From positions 639,858 to 703,857 of the forward strand of contig NZ_JADFUA010000001.1 of assembly GCF_015223195.1 (NCBI RefSeq): 64,000 nucleotides of DNA, read 5' to 3'. The DNA comes from Chitinilyticum piscinae (GTDB lineage Bacteria; Pseudomonadota; Gammaproteobacteria; Burkholderiales; Chitinibacteraceae). This document shows, in pieces, positions 9,153-17,714 of this stretch; within the stretch, counting starts at the first letter, position 1, and every line of letters starts with the position of its first letter. Made by a program: the position numbers and the translations under genes. The notes beneath the pieces were generated by a model. The model was not told the DNA's origin, made no database searches, and was given only the letters and a program-made list of their open reading frames with translations.

Positions 9153-9191
9153 GTGTTGGGTTTCGCTAGCGCTTAACCCAACCTACCGCGC
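9153..9191 (+). repeat. REP palindrome, left copy of an inverted pair
   Basis: A 39-base sequence built on the palindrome GGGTTTCGCTAGCGCTTAACCC followed by AACCTACCGCGC. It reappears in inverted orientation at 9921-9959 with a few differences, bracketing the low-GC gene between them. Sequences of this kind (GGGTTTCGC .. AACCCAACCTAC) are widespread REP elements in proteobacteria. Confidence 0.8.
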
Positions 9192-9300
9192 TGAGCCCGC
9201 TGATCCAGCATGTGAGTGAAAGTGTGCGGGAACGATAAATGTTCAATGCAATGCTCCCTTTTATTATTTCCTTATGATTGAAAATTTTCCATGGTGACTT

Positions 9301-9939
9301 ATGAGCCGAAAGATTAGTTTTTCTTATGACAATGTGGCGTACCATGGTGTGGTGGCGGCAAAATTTGCTGCTGTTGTATCTTTACTTATTGTTAGCAGTA
9401 ATTTGTCTGCTCGGACAGAGCAAGTACCCCCTCAGTCGTTCATCGAGCAATTATCAAAAGTCAATATGATCGTGCTTGCGTCTGTAAGCTCCATCGCCAT
9501 AGATAAAGTCGATCCGCTTTATTTCAAATTAAATCGATATGGGGGAAGTCTTGAAGAATATTGCGCATCAAGGCGAAATGGCAGTGTTGAGCATGTGGTT
9601 TTGCATATTTCTGATGCGGACGTTATTTATTCAAGAGACGGTAAATTGAATGGAAAAATCAAAGGGGCGCAGATAACTGTTGCAGTTGGAAATGCCTGCA
9701 GAGCAAAGAATTTTTTGGTTAGCATCACCGGAAAGAAGCAAGGGTTTCTTCTGGGCTCCGAGAAGTTTTCTGAGGATGGCGCCCGTGATTTTTCTGGGGT
9801 TTATTTTGCAATAGACCCTTCCGACCATGATTTACAGGTGGACTGGAGAACAAGTGGAATTAATGAGTTTGATTTCATTCAGCTCCCTTCCGTGGTAAAA
9901 AATATCAGATCGAAAATTCAGCGCGGTAGGTTGGGTTGA
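9301..9939 (+). CDS. Low-GC secreted protein of unknown function between inverted REPs
   Basis: 212 residues with a hydrophobic segment at about 18-37 (VVAAKFAAVVSLLIVSSNLS) that could be a signal peptide or anchor. Base composition is clearly lower in GC than all neighbours and codons such as ATA, TTA and AGA are common, a sign of recent acquisition. I recognise no domain; two cysteines (C88 region EYCAS and C136 region NACRAK) could form a disulfide. The last residues (QRGRLG) and the stop codon lie inside the right-hand REP palindrome, so the insertion or the repeat has fixed the end of the protein. Confidence 0.6.
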   Translation: MSRKISFSYDNVAYHGVVAAKFAAVVSLLIVSSNLSARTEQVPPQSFIEQLSKVNMIVLASVSSIAIDKVDPLYFKLNRYGGSLEEYCASRRNGSVEHVVLHISDADVIYSRDGKLNGKIKGAQITVAVGNACRAKNFLVSITGKKQGFLLGSEKFSEDGARDFSGVYFAIDPSDHDLQVDWRTSGINEFDFIQLPSVVKNIRSKIQRGRLG

Positions 9940-9959
9940 GCGTCAGCGAAACCCAGCAC
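9921..9959 (-). repeat. REP palindrome, right copy of an inverted pair
   Basis: The reverse complement of this 39-base stretch matches the left copy at 9153-9191 with about five differences (GGGTTTCGCTGACGCTCAACCC then AACCTACCGCGC). It provides the stop codon of the enclosed gene. Confidence 0.8.
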
Positions 9960-10047
9960 AGCCACGGCGATTTTGTTCATGTGCAGGCATGGGAAAACCG
10001 AGGCTTGGTTCCTCTCGCTTTCTCAACGCAATGGCGGGGCTGTTGAA

Positions 10048-10332
10048 TTAGATTTTCCCGCGTATGCATTTCATGACAATCTCGCGATACCAGTCCAGCT
10101 CCCAGAAACCAGGCAATCCATCCCCGGTTTCCAATAAAGGCAGTGCCATTTCGGCATTAAAGCGTTCAATCGCGATGGCTTCATTGGGCGCGTAGATCAT
10201 ATAGCCAGCAACGTCGAAGCCTTGGGCCAGCAGTTGCTCCCGGCGGGCAATAAAGTGCTCCTGCTCGACGCACAGATGCTGAATCTCATCCTGGCCATCC
10301 ACCGTCCGCTTGAAAAACTGATACTTTGCCAT
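10048..10332 (-). CDS. Small hypothetical cytosolic protein
   Basis: 94 residues from the ATG at 10332, preceded by GGGGAAAG at good spacing. It starts MAKYQFFKRTVDGQ and has no signal peptide or membrane segment. The composition (acidic, with W and Y near the end) is that of a normal small globular protein. I do not recognise the family. The 343 bases between its start and ltaE contain no gene that I can support. Confidence 0.55.
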   Translation of the reverse strand: MAKYQFFKRTVDGQDEIQHLCVEQEHFIARREQLLAQGFDVAGYMIYAPNEAIAIERFNAEMALPLLETGDGLPGFWELDWYREIVMKCIRGKI

Positions 10333-10675
10333 TGGCTTTCCCCACGCATTGCAAATTTGGGTTTGTCGCACCATGCGACTTGCGGTGTGCTGGCGCTGCC
10401 ATCCCGCAAGCAGCCTGTAAAAGGGCTTTTTGTTGCGCGATTCTGAACCTGCGGATCATCTTGGCGCAAAAGTTGGGTGTAAGCAATGGCACGGCAACAG
10501 GGGCGGGTAAAGCGCCGAACGTGATCGTTCGCCCGCGAGGTTCAGCGGCCGCCCGGTCGGATTTGCCCCCAGACGCCCGCCCATGCCCCGTAGTGGTCGT
10601 CGATAACCCCGACTGACTTGCCGCCAGCCTTGCGTTAGGCTCTCCGGCTTAACCCATTTACCGGAGGACCAGCCC
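10333..10675. other. Intergenic region without a recognisable gene
   Basis: 343 bases between the small hypothetical gene and ltaE. It must carry both divergent promoters. I see no convincing ORF, RNA gene or repeat; the ltaE ribosome-binding site (CCGGAGGACC) is at its right end. Confidence 0.5.
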
Positions 10676-11719
10676 ATGCACTGGATCGACCTGCGCAGCG
10701 ACACCGTTACCCCGCCCACTCCCGCAATGCGCCGCGCCATGGCCGAGGCCGAGGTGGGCGATGACGTGTACGGTGACGACCCGACGGTGCAGCGCCTCGA
10801 AGAACTGGCCTGCGAGCTGCTGGGGAAGGACGCGGCGCTGTTCGTGCCGTCCGGCACGTTCGGCAACCAGCTGGCGCTGTTCACCCACTGCCAGCCCGGT
10901 GATGAGGTGATCTGTGGCGAGGATTCCCATCTGGTCTGGCACGAGGTCGGCGCCGCGGCGGTGATTGCCGGCGCCAATCTTCGCCCCGTGCCCACGCAGG
11001 CCGGCGAGCTGGGTGCGGAGGCCATCCGCCCGCGCATCCGTCCGCCGGGCGACATCCATCTGCCGAAAACTGCGCTGATCGCGCTGGAAAACGCGCATTC
11101 CAACGGTCGCGCGCTGCCACTGGCCGGCATGCAGGCAGTGCGGCGACTGGCCGATGAAAAAGGCATTGCCGTGCATCTGGATGGCGCGCGCCTGTTCAAT
11201 GCGGCGGTGGCGCTGAATGAAGACCCGGCCGCGCTGGCGGCCTGCGCCGATTCGGTGATGGTGTGTCTGTCGAAAGGCCTGGCCGCGCCGGTAGGGTCGC
11301 TGCTGCTGGGCTCGCGTGACTTTATCGAGCTTGCGCGCAAGAAGCGGAAATTGCTGGGCGGTGGCCTGCGCCAAGTTGGCATTCTCGCCGCCGCCGGCCT
11401 GCTGGGCCTCACCGACATGCGCGAGCGCCTGCAGGAGGATCACGCCAATGCGAGACTGCTGGCCGGGCTATTCGACGGGCAGTGCGGGATCACGGTGCTG
11501 CACGATCAGCTCGACATCAATCTGGTCTGGTGCCGTGTTCCTGATGCGCTGGATGGCGCACGGCTGGCGGCGGATTTGCTCCGCGACGGCATCAAGATCA
11601 ACCCGCCGGAAGACGGCCTCTTGCGGCTGGTGACGCACTGGGCGGTGAGCGCCGAACAGGCTCGCCACAGCGCACAGCGACTGCTGGATTGCATACATGC
11701 ACAGGGTATTGCTGCGTAG
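10676..11719 (+). CDS. ltaE: Low-specificity L-threonine aldolase
   Basis: 347 residues with a strong ribosome-binding site (GGAGGA). PLP-dependent fold type I enzyme that splits L-threonine or L-allo-threonine into glycine and acetaldehyde. It begins with the family hallmark [18 protein letters not shown] and [11 protein letters not shown], contains [10 protein letters not shown], and the Schiff-base lysine lies in [18 protein letters not shown]. The last five codons and the stop lie inside palindrome copy C, so the C-terminal GIAA is encoded by the repeat. A terminator follows 150 bases later. Confidence 0.95.
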   Translation: MHWIDLRSDTVTPPTPAMRRAMAEAEVGDDVYGDDPTVQRLEELACELLGKDAALFVPSGTFGNQLALFTHCQPGDEVICGEDSHLVWHEVGAAAVIAGANLRPVPTQAGELGAEAIRPRIRPPGDIHLPKTALIALENAHSNGRALPLAGMQAVRRLADEKGIAVHLDGARLFNAAVALNEDPAALAACADSVMVCLSKGLAAPVGSLLLGSRDFIELARKKRKLLGGGLRQVGILAAAGLLGLTDMRERLQEDHANARLLAGLFDGQCGITVLHDQLDINLVWCRVPDALDGARLAADLLRDGIKINPPEDGLLRLVTHWAVSAEQARHSAQRLLDCIHAQGIAA

Positions 11720-11752
11720 GCAGCAATATTCATGCGCTGCAGGTTTATACAT
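11704..11752 (+). repeat. Copy C of the ~49-bp palindrome family, overlapping the ltaE stop
   Basis: Starts GGGTATTGCTGCGTAGGC and ends CATGCGCTGCAGGTTTATAC; the right half closely matches copy B. It also contains an inner hairpin TTGCTGC / GCAGCAA. The ltaE stop codon lies in its left arm. Confidence 0.65.
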
Positions 11753-11871
11753 GGGTGGCAGGTAAATTTTACCGAAAGCCTGTGGGAAATAGTGCCGGGC
11801 CAGAGCCGGTTTGCCCGGGGATAATGGTTTCCAACGCAAGCGCTGCTTGCAACTCTCCTAGACACAGATTC

Positions 11872-11899
11872 AGGCCACCCTCGCGGTGGCCTTTTTTTT
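11872..11899 (+). terminator. Rho-independent terminator after ltaE
   Basis: Stem AGGCCACC / GGTGGCC(T) with a five-base loop, followed by eight T residues. It should stop transcription from ltaE. Confidence 0.85.
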
Positions 11900-11952
11900 G
11901 GCCGGCACATCCGGCCAAGCGGTGCGCTTGTCCGGCATTCGGGGCGGCCGGC

Positions 11953-11963
11953 GGGGGGGGGGG
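11953..11963. repeat. Eleven-base G homopolymer
   Basis: An uninterrupted run of eleven G bases six bases beyond the stop codon of the next gene (which lies on the other strand). Runs of this length are prone to slippage and to sequencing error. Confidence 0.7.
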
Positions 11964-11969
11964 CGCCGT

Positions 11970-12443
11970 TTACCGCACGATTTTCCCGTTTTCGGTCAGC
12001 ACGCCATTCCTGAATAGAAAGACATGCTTCTCCCTGGCGGCCTTTCGCTGTTCTGCCCTGGGGGCAAACTCGCCCATGAAGCCGGGCATCGTGACCGTAA
12101 CCGCATCGCCAGCCTGTTTCACTTGAACCAGATCGGAGCAGGTGCCAAAGGAGGACGTGGCGCTCGCGCCCTTGCTGCTCAGGCTGATGAAGTAATACTG
12201 GGCCGGGCAGGCGGTGCCACCGTTATCCTGAATAAGCACCACATCGCGGTTGCCGCTCGGGTAGATCCCCAGTACATCCAGGCTGTTATTGCCCTGGATC
12301 TCGGGGTTGAAGGGCCGCTTCTTGTACAGCAGCTGGTGCTCGTCATCGATCTGCAGCGACCCGAAACGGGTCGGAATGTCTTGTGCCAGTACCAGCGGGG
12401 ATGACAGCGCGAGGGCGGCAAACAGGGTATGGGTCCTGAACAT
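11970..12443 (-). CDS. Small secreted protein of unknown function
   Basis: 157 residues from the ATG at 12443 with CGGAG upstream; an earlier in-frame TTG is less likely. A clear signal peptide (MFRTHTLFAALALSSPLVLAQ) is followed by a beta-rich domain that contains two cysteines in TACPAQYYFISLSS and FGTCSDLV, which may pair. It ends in a basic tail. No family is recognised. A poly-G run lies just beyond its stop. Confidence 0.65.
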   Translation of the reverse strand: MFRTHTLFAALALSSPLVLAQDIPTRFGSLQIDDEHQLLYKKRPFNPEIQGNNSLDVLGIYPSGNRDVVLIQDNGGTACPAQYYFISLSSKGASATSSFGTCSDLVQVKQAGDAVTVTMPGFMGEFAPRAEQRKAAREKHVFLFRNGVLTENGKIVR

Positions 12444-12525
12444 GTTCAAACTCCGGGCTGTGTGACATCAAGACATTGGCCGTGGCCGATTCCGGTCGCA
12501 AGGGCACTGCGCTGATCGTGGCGCA

Positions 12526-13092
12526 TCAGTCGCACTGCAGTCCGTACTGTTTCTGGAACTGCGCGGCCTCTTCGGCCGGCTCACGCGTCAGCAGTGCGCA
12601 GGCCGTGAAATTGCCGAACATGCGGTGCTGCTTGTCATCCATGTAGGTCCAGTCGACGATCTGTTCGCGCTTGAAGCTGAGCGTCTGGCCGCTGCGCAGC
12701 CCCTTGATCAGTCGCGGCTCGTTATTGAGGATGCCGCTGAACTGCTTGCCCTTGCCCGTGAAATCGCCAAACCAGAAATATTCGGTATTGCGCCCATCGC
12801 TGATCGCCACCTTCAGCGCGTAGCTGTGGGTGCCGCTGGCCGGTTGGGCGGCCCGCAGCAGAAAGTCATCCAGCGTGGCTTTCGCTTTGGCCATGGCCCG
12901 GCGCATGGCCGGATCATCATGCGACATGTGCGTCACCTCATCATCGGCCGCGCGCTGCGAAATCGATTTGGCGTTCGCGGTGGCGCAGCCGAGCGTCAGG
13001 CCAAGCGTCAGTGCCAGCAGGGCTTGTCCGATCGCGCCGGCAAGATGGATGCGGTTCAGCGAAATGGTGCAAGGGCGGCTTGAAACGGGCAT
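12526..13092 (-). CDS. DUF2314 (YegJ-like) protein
   Basis: 188 residues from the ATG at 13092, preceded by AAGGAAA. An N-terminal hydrophobic stretch ends in LTLGCATANA, which could be a lipoprotein signal (Cys after LTLG) or an ordinary signal peptide. The rest follows the DUF2314 pattern: MRRAMAKAKATLDDFLLRAA, YALKVAISDGRNTEYFWFGDF, FSGILNNEPRLIKGLRSGQ, and ending DWTYMDDKQHRMFGNFTACALL. E. coli YegJ belongs to this family; its function is unknown. Confidence 0.75.
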   Translation of the reverse strand: MPVSSRPCTISLNRIHLAGAIGQALLALTLGLTLGCATANAKSISQRAADDEVTHMSHDDPAMRRAMAKAKATLDDFLLRAAQPASGTHSYALKVAISDGRNTEYFWFGDFTGKGKQFSGILNNEPRLIKGLRSGQTLSFKREQIVDWTYMDDKQHRMFGNFTACALLTREPAEEAAQFQKQYGLQCD

Positions 13093-13400
13093 GGTGGTTT
13101 CCTTCAGGGACCGGATGCTTGCGATTTTATCCGGAACAAAAGAAAGCAACTGGTAAGTTTGTGGCGGTGTGTGCGCACAGCCACAGCATCAAGCGGCTGA
13201 AGCCGCCCGAGGTGGCCGCGTTAACCGCCGCAGGCTTGAGCAAGCGTGGATCAGCAGGTGTAGCCATCAGCCCAGCCCGCGGGATGATCGTTGCTGAGCC
13301 TGAGCGATCGATTGCCCCGGCTTGCGCAGCGCTGGCGCAAAGCGCAAGATCGGTTAAACGCTGTATTTTCCGTCCCGGCAAACTGCGCGAGTGTCCCCCA
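13093..13400. other. Intergenic region without a recognisable gene
   Basis: 308 bases between the DUF2314 gene and the AraC/GyrI regulator, which are divergent. It should hold both promoters. I see no ORF, hairpin of terminator type or copy of the repeat families. Confidence 0.45.
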
Positions 13401-14324
13401 ATGTCGGCCTGCCACAGCATGGAACCTCTTGATCACCGCATGGCGCGCATTCTGCGCCTGACGCATTACCTCGATCACAATCTGGGTGACGAGGTAACCG
13501 TTAACGCACTGGCGGCGCAGGCCTGCTATTCCCCCTACCATTTCGAGCGCGTGTTTGGCGATGCCGTCGGCACCACGCCGATGGATTATGTCCGCCAGCG
13601 CCGGCTGCAGCGGGTGGCGTTGCGGGTGCGCTACGAGAACAGAACCAGCCTGCTGCAGCTGGCGCAGGAGTGCGGCTTTGCCAGCAACGCCAGCTTCTCG
13701 CGCAGCTTCCGCAATTATTTCGGGTGCTCGCCGACCGATTGGCGGCATGGGGCGTGGCGCGATGTCATGGCGCAGAATCTGCAGCATGTGCGGGCACTGG
13801 AGGCTGCCGATCCCAGCCCGGAGATGCAGGCGTACGTTGATTTCTGGATGGGGCTGCGTGCACAGCATTGGGATGTCGGCCCGCGCGTGCGCGTGGCGCA
13901 TCTGGCGGCGCAGTCGATCTGGAGCTGCCGGACTTTCGGGCTGTGGGGGCCGGCGCAGGAGCGGTTCTGCGACACGCTGCTTGGTAATGTTTTCCGCAGC
14001 GGTGCGGTGCCCGAGGACAGCTGGTGTTGTGGTGTTTTCAGCGAGGACAATGCCTTTATCGCGCCGGAGAATGCTGTCGGGGATATCGGCGTGCTGGCGC
14101 AGGGGCTGCCGCCACCTAGCCTGGTGGCGCAGACGCTGCCCGGCGGCATGTACGCAGTGCTGGAAACGCACAACGAGCCGGTCACGATGCAGTGGATGCA
14201 CGAGGACTGGCTGGAAAAGCAGCAGTACTGGACTGCCGATATGTCCCGTCCCTACATCGCGCTGTGGCGTTTCACGCTGGCCGGGATCGAGAGCCGCATG
14301 CTCTTGCCGGTGCGCCCGGCCTGA
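13401..14324 (+). CDS. AraC-family regulator with GyrI-like effector-binding domain
   Basis: 307 residues from the ATG at 13401 (a second ATG at 13420 is possible). The double helix-turn-helix is N-terminal: VTVNALAAQACYSPYHFERVFGDAVG and LLQLAQECGFASNASFSRSFR, typical of the Rob/SoxS branch. The C-terminal part (about 140-305) resembles the GyrI-like small-molecule-binding domain of Rob and BmrR, with LAQGLPPPSLVAQTLPGGMYAVLETHNEP. Such proteins regulate responses to lipophilic or toxic compounds. No target is evident nearby. Confidence 0.82.
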   Translation: MSACHSMEPLDHRMARILRLTHYLDHNLGDEVTVNALAAQACYSPYHFERVFGDAVGTTPMDYVRQRRLQRVALRVRYENRTSLLQLAQECGFASNASFSRSFRNYFGCSPTDWRHGAWRDVMAQNLQHVRALEAADPSPEMQAYVDFWMGLRAQHWDVGPRVRVAHLAAQSIWSCRTFGLWGPAQERFCDTLLGNVFRSGAVPEDSWCCGVFSEDNAFIAPENAVGDIGVLAQGLPPPSLVAQTLPGGMYAVLETHNEPVTMQWMHEDWLEKQQYWTADMSRPYIALWRFTLAGIESRMLLPVRPA

Positions 14325-14345
14325 GCTTGCCCCCGTCTGCCTGAC

Positions 14346-14370
14346 AAAAAGCCGGCCCCAGTGGGGCCGG
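14346..14370 (-). terminator. Rho-independent terminator on the minus strand
   Basis: Stem CCGGCCCC / GGGGCCGG with a three-base loop. On the minus strand it is followed by a run of T, so it fits the end of the GH18 chitinase transcript arriving from the right; it may also help stop the plus-strand AraC gene. Confidence 0.7.
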
Positions 14371-14416
14371 AGGTAAAACAGAAGCTGATGAGGAGCTCCT
14401 GTCTAGCGCAGAGGGT

Positions 14417-14464
14417 GGGTATGCCCATGCAGGCTTTTTTATACATGACCTGCATGGCATTACC
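14417..14464 (+). repeat. Copy D of the ~49-bp palindrome family
   Basis: Arms GGGTATGCCCATGCAGGC and CCTGCATGGCATTACC around a T-rich centre (TTTTTTATACATGA). It lies 11 bases past the stop of the GH18 chitinase, in the gap between two convergent genes. Confidence 0.75.
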
Positions 14465-14475
14465 ATTACATGTAT

Positions 14476-15645
14476 TTATTTGCCGCTGTTTTTGAGCCCG
14501 CTGATCAGGCTATCAAACAGGGTGTGTTGTGCATCGTCCTGGGTGATTTCCCAGATCATTAGCCCGCCCAGTTGCTGGGCCTTCACGAATTTCACCTTCT
14601 CGGCCAGTGATTCCGGGTCATCGTAGGTCAGCAATTCCTTGCGGCCGGCGTGGTACAGGTAGGGGGCGTTGCCAGCTTCCTTGCTGCGGTAGAGTGTCCA
14701 GCCATCTTTGCCCAGATACTTGCCCAGCTCGAAGTAATTGAACGAGCCATCGCCGCCGGCATCCTTCAGCCCCGGGCCGGACATTGGCTGGGCCAGCCCG
14801 TCACCCTTGGGCCCCGGAGCGACATTGCCGAGCGCACGGCCATAGAAGGGCACGCCCAGCACCAGTTGTTGCGGCTTGGCGCCCTGCGATTTGTAGTAGT
14901 CGATGGCCTTGCTGATCGCCAGCACCTGGCCATCCGGATCGCCCGGTACCGGGTGCAGCGCGGCCTGCAGCGTGGTGGTCTTGCTCCAGCCGCCAGCGTA
15001 GTCGTAGGCCATCAGGTTCACCCAGTCGAGGCTGGGCAGCGCGCCCTTCAGATCGTAACCCTGCAGTACCCAGCCACCGTTGAGCGCCGGCACCGCCGCG
15101 GTCAGCGCGTACTGCTTCTTGTCGGCCTTGCCGGCGGCATCCAGCGCCACCCGGAATTCGCGCAGCAGGCTGACCCAGTTCTGCAGATCGGCCGCGCTGG
15201 CGTCGGCCGCGTAATCCCCCCCCGTCACCGGGTGTTCCCAGTCCAGATCCAGCCCGCCGCACTGCCAGTCACGCATGATGGCAATCGACGAGGCGATCAG
15301 CTTCGCGCGGCCAGCCTCGGAACGCGCGGTCTTGGCGATGTTCTTCGAGCCGGTCCAGCCGCCGATGGCCCACATGCAGGTGAAGTCGGGGTTGGTTTTG
15401 CGCGCCTTGGCAAACTGCTCCTTCCACGACTCGGCGCCGGCCTTGGTTGCGGCGGGGATGAAGGCCTCGCCAGACTCCTTCACCTCGATAAACGACAGAA
15501 TGCCGTGGCTGAGTTGCGGCAGGCGCTCACCGGCGGCTTTGACCGCGGCGGCGTCTTTCCAGGTGGGCAGGTAGGAGACGAGTTTTTCGCCGGCAAGTGC
15601 CGGGCCGGACAGGGCCAGCAGGCCCGCAAGCAGGGTAGTGCGCAT
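14476..15645 (-). CDS. Secreted single-domain GH18 chitinase
   Basis: 389 residues with an N-terminal signal peptide (MRTTLLAGLLALSGPALA). The whole mature protein is one GH18 barrel. Strand 3 carries CMWAIGGW, strand 4 the catalytic segment GGLDLDWE, later LDWVNLMAYDY with the substrate-binding Tyr-Asp, and GVPFYGRAL; a small insertion domain sits between. The catalytic Glu and the two preceding Asp are present, but the first Asp of the DxxDxDxE motif is Gly. There is no chitin-binding module, so soluble chitooligosaccharides or partly degraded chitin are likely substrates. A terminator follows at 14346-14370. Confidence 0.92.
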   Translation of the reverse strand: MRTTLLAGLLALSGPALAGEKLVSYLPTWKDAAAVKAAGERLPQLSHGILSFIEVKESGEAFIPAATKAGAESWKEQFAKARKTNPDFTCMWAIGGWTGSKNIAKTARSEAGRAKLIASSIAIMRDWQCGGLDLDWEHPVTGGDYAADASAADLQNWVSLLREFRVALDAAGKADKKQYALTAAVPALNGGWVLQGYDLKGALPSLDWVNLMAYDYAGGWSKTTTLQAALHPVPGDPDGQVLAISKAIDYYKSQGAKPQQLVLGVPFYGRALGNVAPGPKGDGLAQPMSGPGLKDAGGDGSFNYFELGKYLGKDGWTLYRSKEAGNAPYLYHAGRKELLTYDDPESLAEKVKFVKAQQLGGLMIWEITQDDAQHTLFDSLISGLKNSGK

Positions 15646-15920
15646 GGGTGTGGTACTCCGGTCAGTATGCGGATGTCCTGTACTCTAAGCCGGCAGCGTC
15701 CGCGACGGAATGGCCGGATCGGGCTGGCAATTTGACCGAATCGCGCATGCACCGCCTGGCGGACGCTGCGCGGCACCGGGATGGGCAAAGCCTAGCCAGG
15801 ATGGGGGCTGGCGCCCCGTAGCCCGGATTGTGGGCGTTGCGCGATGTGTGGCTGGCATGGCCGAATCCAGCATTCGCGAGCCATCGTCAGGGCTGACGGT
15901 GTACCTGCCGGTGGCTTAAC
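15646..15920. other. Upstream region of the GH18 chitinase
   Basis: About 275 bases between the chitinase start and palindrome copy E behind pncB (333 bases to the pncB stop). It should hold the chitinase promoter. I see no gene or strong regulatory motif. Confidence 0.4.
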
Positions 15921-15980
15921 GGGTATGTGCCTGCAGGCCATATTTATAAAGGCATATGCGGCAATAGATAAATGGGTATC
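15921..15980 (+). repeat. Copy E of the palindrome family, longer variant
   Basis: Starts with a perfect family arm, GGGTATGTGCCTGCAGGCC, but the far end reads GGGTATC in direct, not inverted, orientation and overlaps the pncB stop codon. The central ATATTTATAAA and ATGCGG are shared with copy G at 27003-27062, so E and G form a 60-base subgroup. Confidence 0.6.
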
Positions 15981-17184
15981 AGCGCGTCGTGCCGATCCGG
16001 AACACATCGCACAGGTAGTTGAGGAAATTCACGTCCTCGCACATGCCCTTGCCCGGTGTGTCGCTCACCTTCGCCACCGGCTGGCCGTTGCACGCCACCA
16101 GCTTCATCACGATCTGCAGCGGCTCGTGCCCGCAATCGTTGGAGAGATCGGTGCCGATGCCAAAGCCCAGTTTCGCCCGGTCCGCGAAATGGCGATACAG
16201 CGCAAACGCGCGCGGCAGGTTCAGCCCGTCGCTGAACACCAGCTGCTTGGTGGCCGGATCGATGCGCATCGCCTCGTAATGCGCGATCACCTTCTCGCCC
16301 CAGGCAAACGGATCGCCTGAATCGTGGCGCAGCCCGTCGAAGAGCTTGCAGAAATACAGGTCGAAATCGCGCAGGAAGGCATCGGTGCCCACCACATCGG
16401 TCAGCGCGATGCCCAGATCGCCGCGGTATTCGTGCACCCAGTGCTCCAGCGCGTTTTTCTGGAAATCGCGCAGCCGCGAACCGAAGCTCTGGAAAGCCTG
16501 CAGGTACTCGTGCGCCATCGTGCCGATGGGCGTGAGGCCGTAGCGCATCGCCAGCAGCACATTGCTGGTGCCGCGAAACGCCGGCTGCGCCTCGGCAGCC
16601 AGCGTCGCCACCACCTCGGCATGCCAGTCGCGCGAAAAGCGCCGCCGCGTGCCGAAATCGAAAAACACGAAGGGATGGCGGCGCGGCGCCTCTGCGCCAA
16701 AGTCACGCAACTGCGCGAGTTTCTCCGCCAGCTTCGCGCGCCCGGTGGCCAGCGCGGCTTCTTGCGGGAACTGCCGGAAATACACCTCGTTGACGATGGC
16801 CAGCACATAAATCTCGAACAGCATGCAATGCAGCATCGGCCCGCGCACGCGGATCGTCAGCTCGCCGTTCTCCGCCACATCCACATGGATAAAGCGCCGC
16901 TGCAACTGGAACAGCCGCAGGAAATCGACGAAATCTGACTTGATGAAGCGCAGCCCGCCGAGATACGCCAGCTCCGGTTCGGCAAAGCGCAGGCTGCACA
17001 AATGATCAAGCTGCGCGTCGATCTCGTCGCGGCACTGGCTGAGCGGATACTGCGACACATTGCGGCACTTGAACGCGTACTCCGCCTGCGCCTGCGGCTG
17101 CTTGTGCAGGATCTCCTGCATCATGGTGAACTTGTACAGATCGGTGTCGAGCAGCGACTCGATGACGGGGATGAAGGCGGGCAT
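15979..17184 (-). CDS. pncB: Nicotinate phosphoribosyltransferase
   Basis: 401 residues, the usual length. It begins [23 protein letters not shown], the standard NAPRTase start, and contains [39 protein letters not shown] with the phosphorylated-His region, and [11 protein letters not shown] for phosphoribosyl binding. The enzyme joins nicotinate to PRPP in NAD salvage. A nicotinamidase-like gene lies 4 kb away (20.6-21.3 kb), which could supply the nicotinate. The stop codon lies in palindrome copy E. Confidence 0.96.
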   Translation of the reverse strand: MPAFIPVIESLLDTDLYKFTMMQEILHKQPQAQAEYAFKCRNVSQYPLSQCRDEIDAQLDHLCSLRFAEPELAYLGGLRFIKSDFVDFLRLFQLQRRFIHVDVAENGELTIRVRGPMLHCMLFEIYVLAIVNEVYFRQFPQEAALATGRAKLAEKLAQLRDFGAEAPRRHPFVFFDFGTRRRFSRDWHAEVVATLAAEAQPAFRGTSNVLLAMRYGLTPIGTMAHEYLQAFQSFGSRLRDFQKNALEHWVHEYRGDLGIALTDVVGTDAFLRDFDLYFCKLFDGLRHDSGDPFAWGEKVIAHYEAMRIDPATKQLVFSDGLNLPRAFALYRHFADRAKLGFGIGTDLSNDCGHEPLQIVMKLVACNGQPVAKVSDTPGKGMCEDVNFLNYLCDVFRIGTTR

Positions 17185-17250
17185 GGGCGGACGGGCGTGG
17201 TGGGGTTAGGAGAGTATGCGCCAGCGGGGAGGAGGCTGGAGGAGGTCGCG

Positions 17251-17285
17251 CATGCGTCCGATTACGCTGCGCTAATCGTACCTAC
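17251..17285 (+). repeat. REP element R1
   Basis: Palindromic core CGATTACGCTGCGCTAATCG flanked by CATGCGTC and TACCTAC. First of five copies (R1-R5) alternating in orientation through 17.2-19.4 kb. Confidence 0.85.
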
Positions 17286-17292
17286 ACTTGCT

Positions 17293-17601
17293 TTAAAGCC
17301 AGCGGTTGCACGCTGAGTCGTGCAAGAAATTCTTGAGGGCTTCCGGCAGAACAAGTCCTTTTTGTACGAGCCGTTCGGATAATTTTTCGACGATCTCAAT
17401 ATCTTCCACACAGCCGGTATTTTCTAGAATCAATGCAGTCAGGTCGGCAATTTCCCTGGAGTCATTTGATAAAATTGCCGCTTCCAATTGCTCGAATATC
17501 ATTTCTTTAATTCGAAGGTTTTCGGCCTGTTCTTCGTCTTCAGCCTGGAAATCTCGCGAGTAGAATTTGCTCAGCGCACTTACTATTTTTAGGGCGTTCA
17601 T
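17293..17601 (-). CDS. Small low-GC protein of unknown function between REPs
   Basis: 102 residues from the ATG at 17601; another in-frame ATG at 17619 is possible and both have weak ribosome-binding sites. It is acidic, helical and rich in Glu, Leu and Ile, with no signal peptide. GC content is far below that of its neighbours. It sits exactly between REP R1 and REP R2, which point in opposite directions, the same arrangement as the low-GC gene at 9.3 kb. No family is recognised; the size and composition would suit an immunity protein or a small regulator, but nothing shows this. Confidence 0.55.
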   Translation of the reverse strand: MNALKIVSALSKFYSRDFQAEDEEQAENLRIKEMIFEQLEAAILSNDSREIADLTALILENTGCVEDIEIVEKLSERLVQKGLVLPEALKNFLHDSACNRWL

Positions 17602-17679
17602 GGTGTCAGTCTTATACATAAATATAGAAAATCTGCCGCGCGGGTGGTAGCGATTTAAAGCGCGATGGCAGCAGCCCGC

Positions 17680-17714
17680 GTAGGTACGATTAGCGCAGCG
17701 TAATCGTACGCATG
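17680..17714 (-). repeat. REP element R2
   Basis: Inverted copy of R1: the reverse complement is CATGCGTA, then the core CGATTACGCTGCGCTAATCG, then TACCTAC, nearly identical to R1. Its end abuts the RAYT pseudogene at 17715. Confidence 0.88.
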
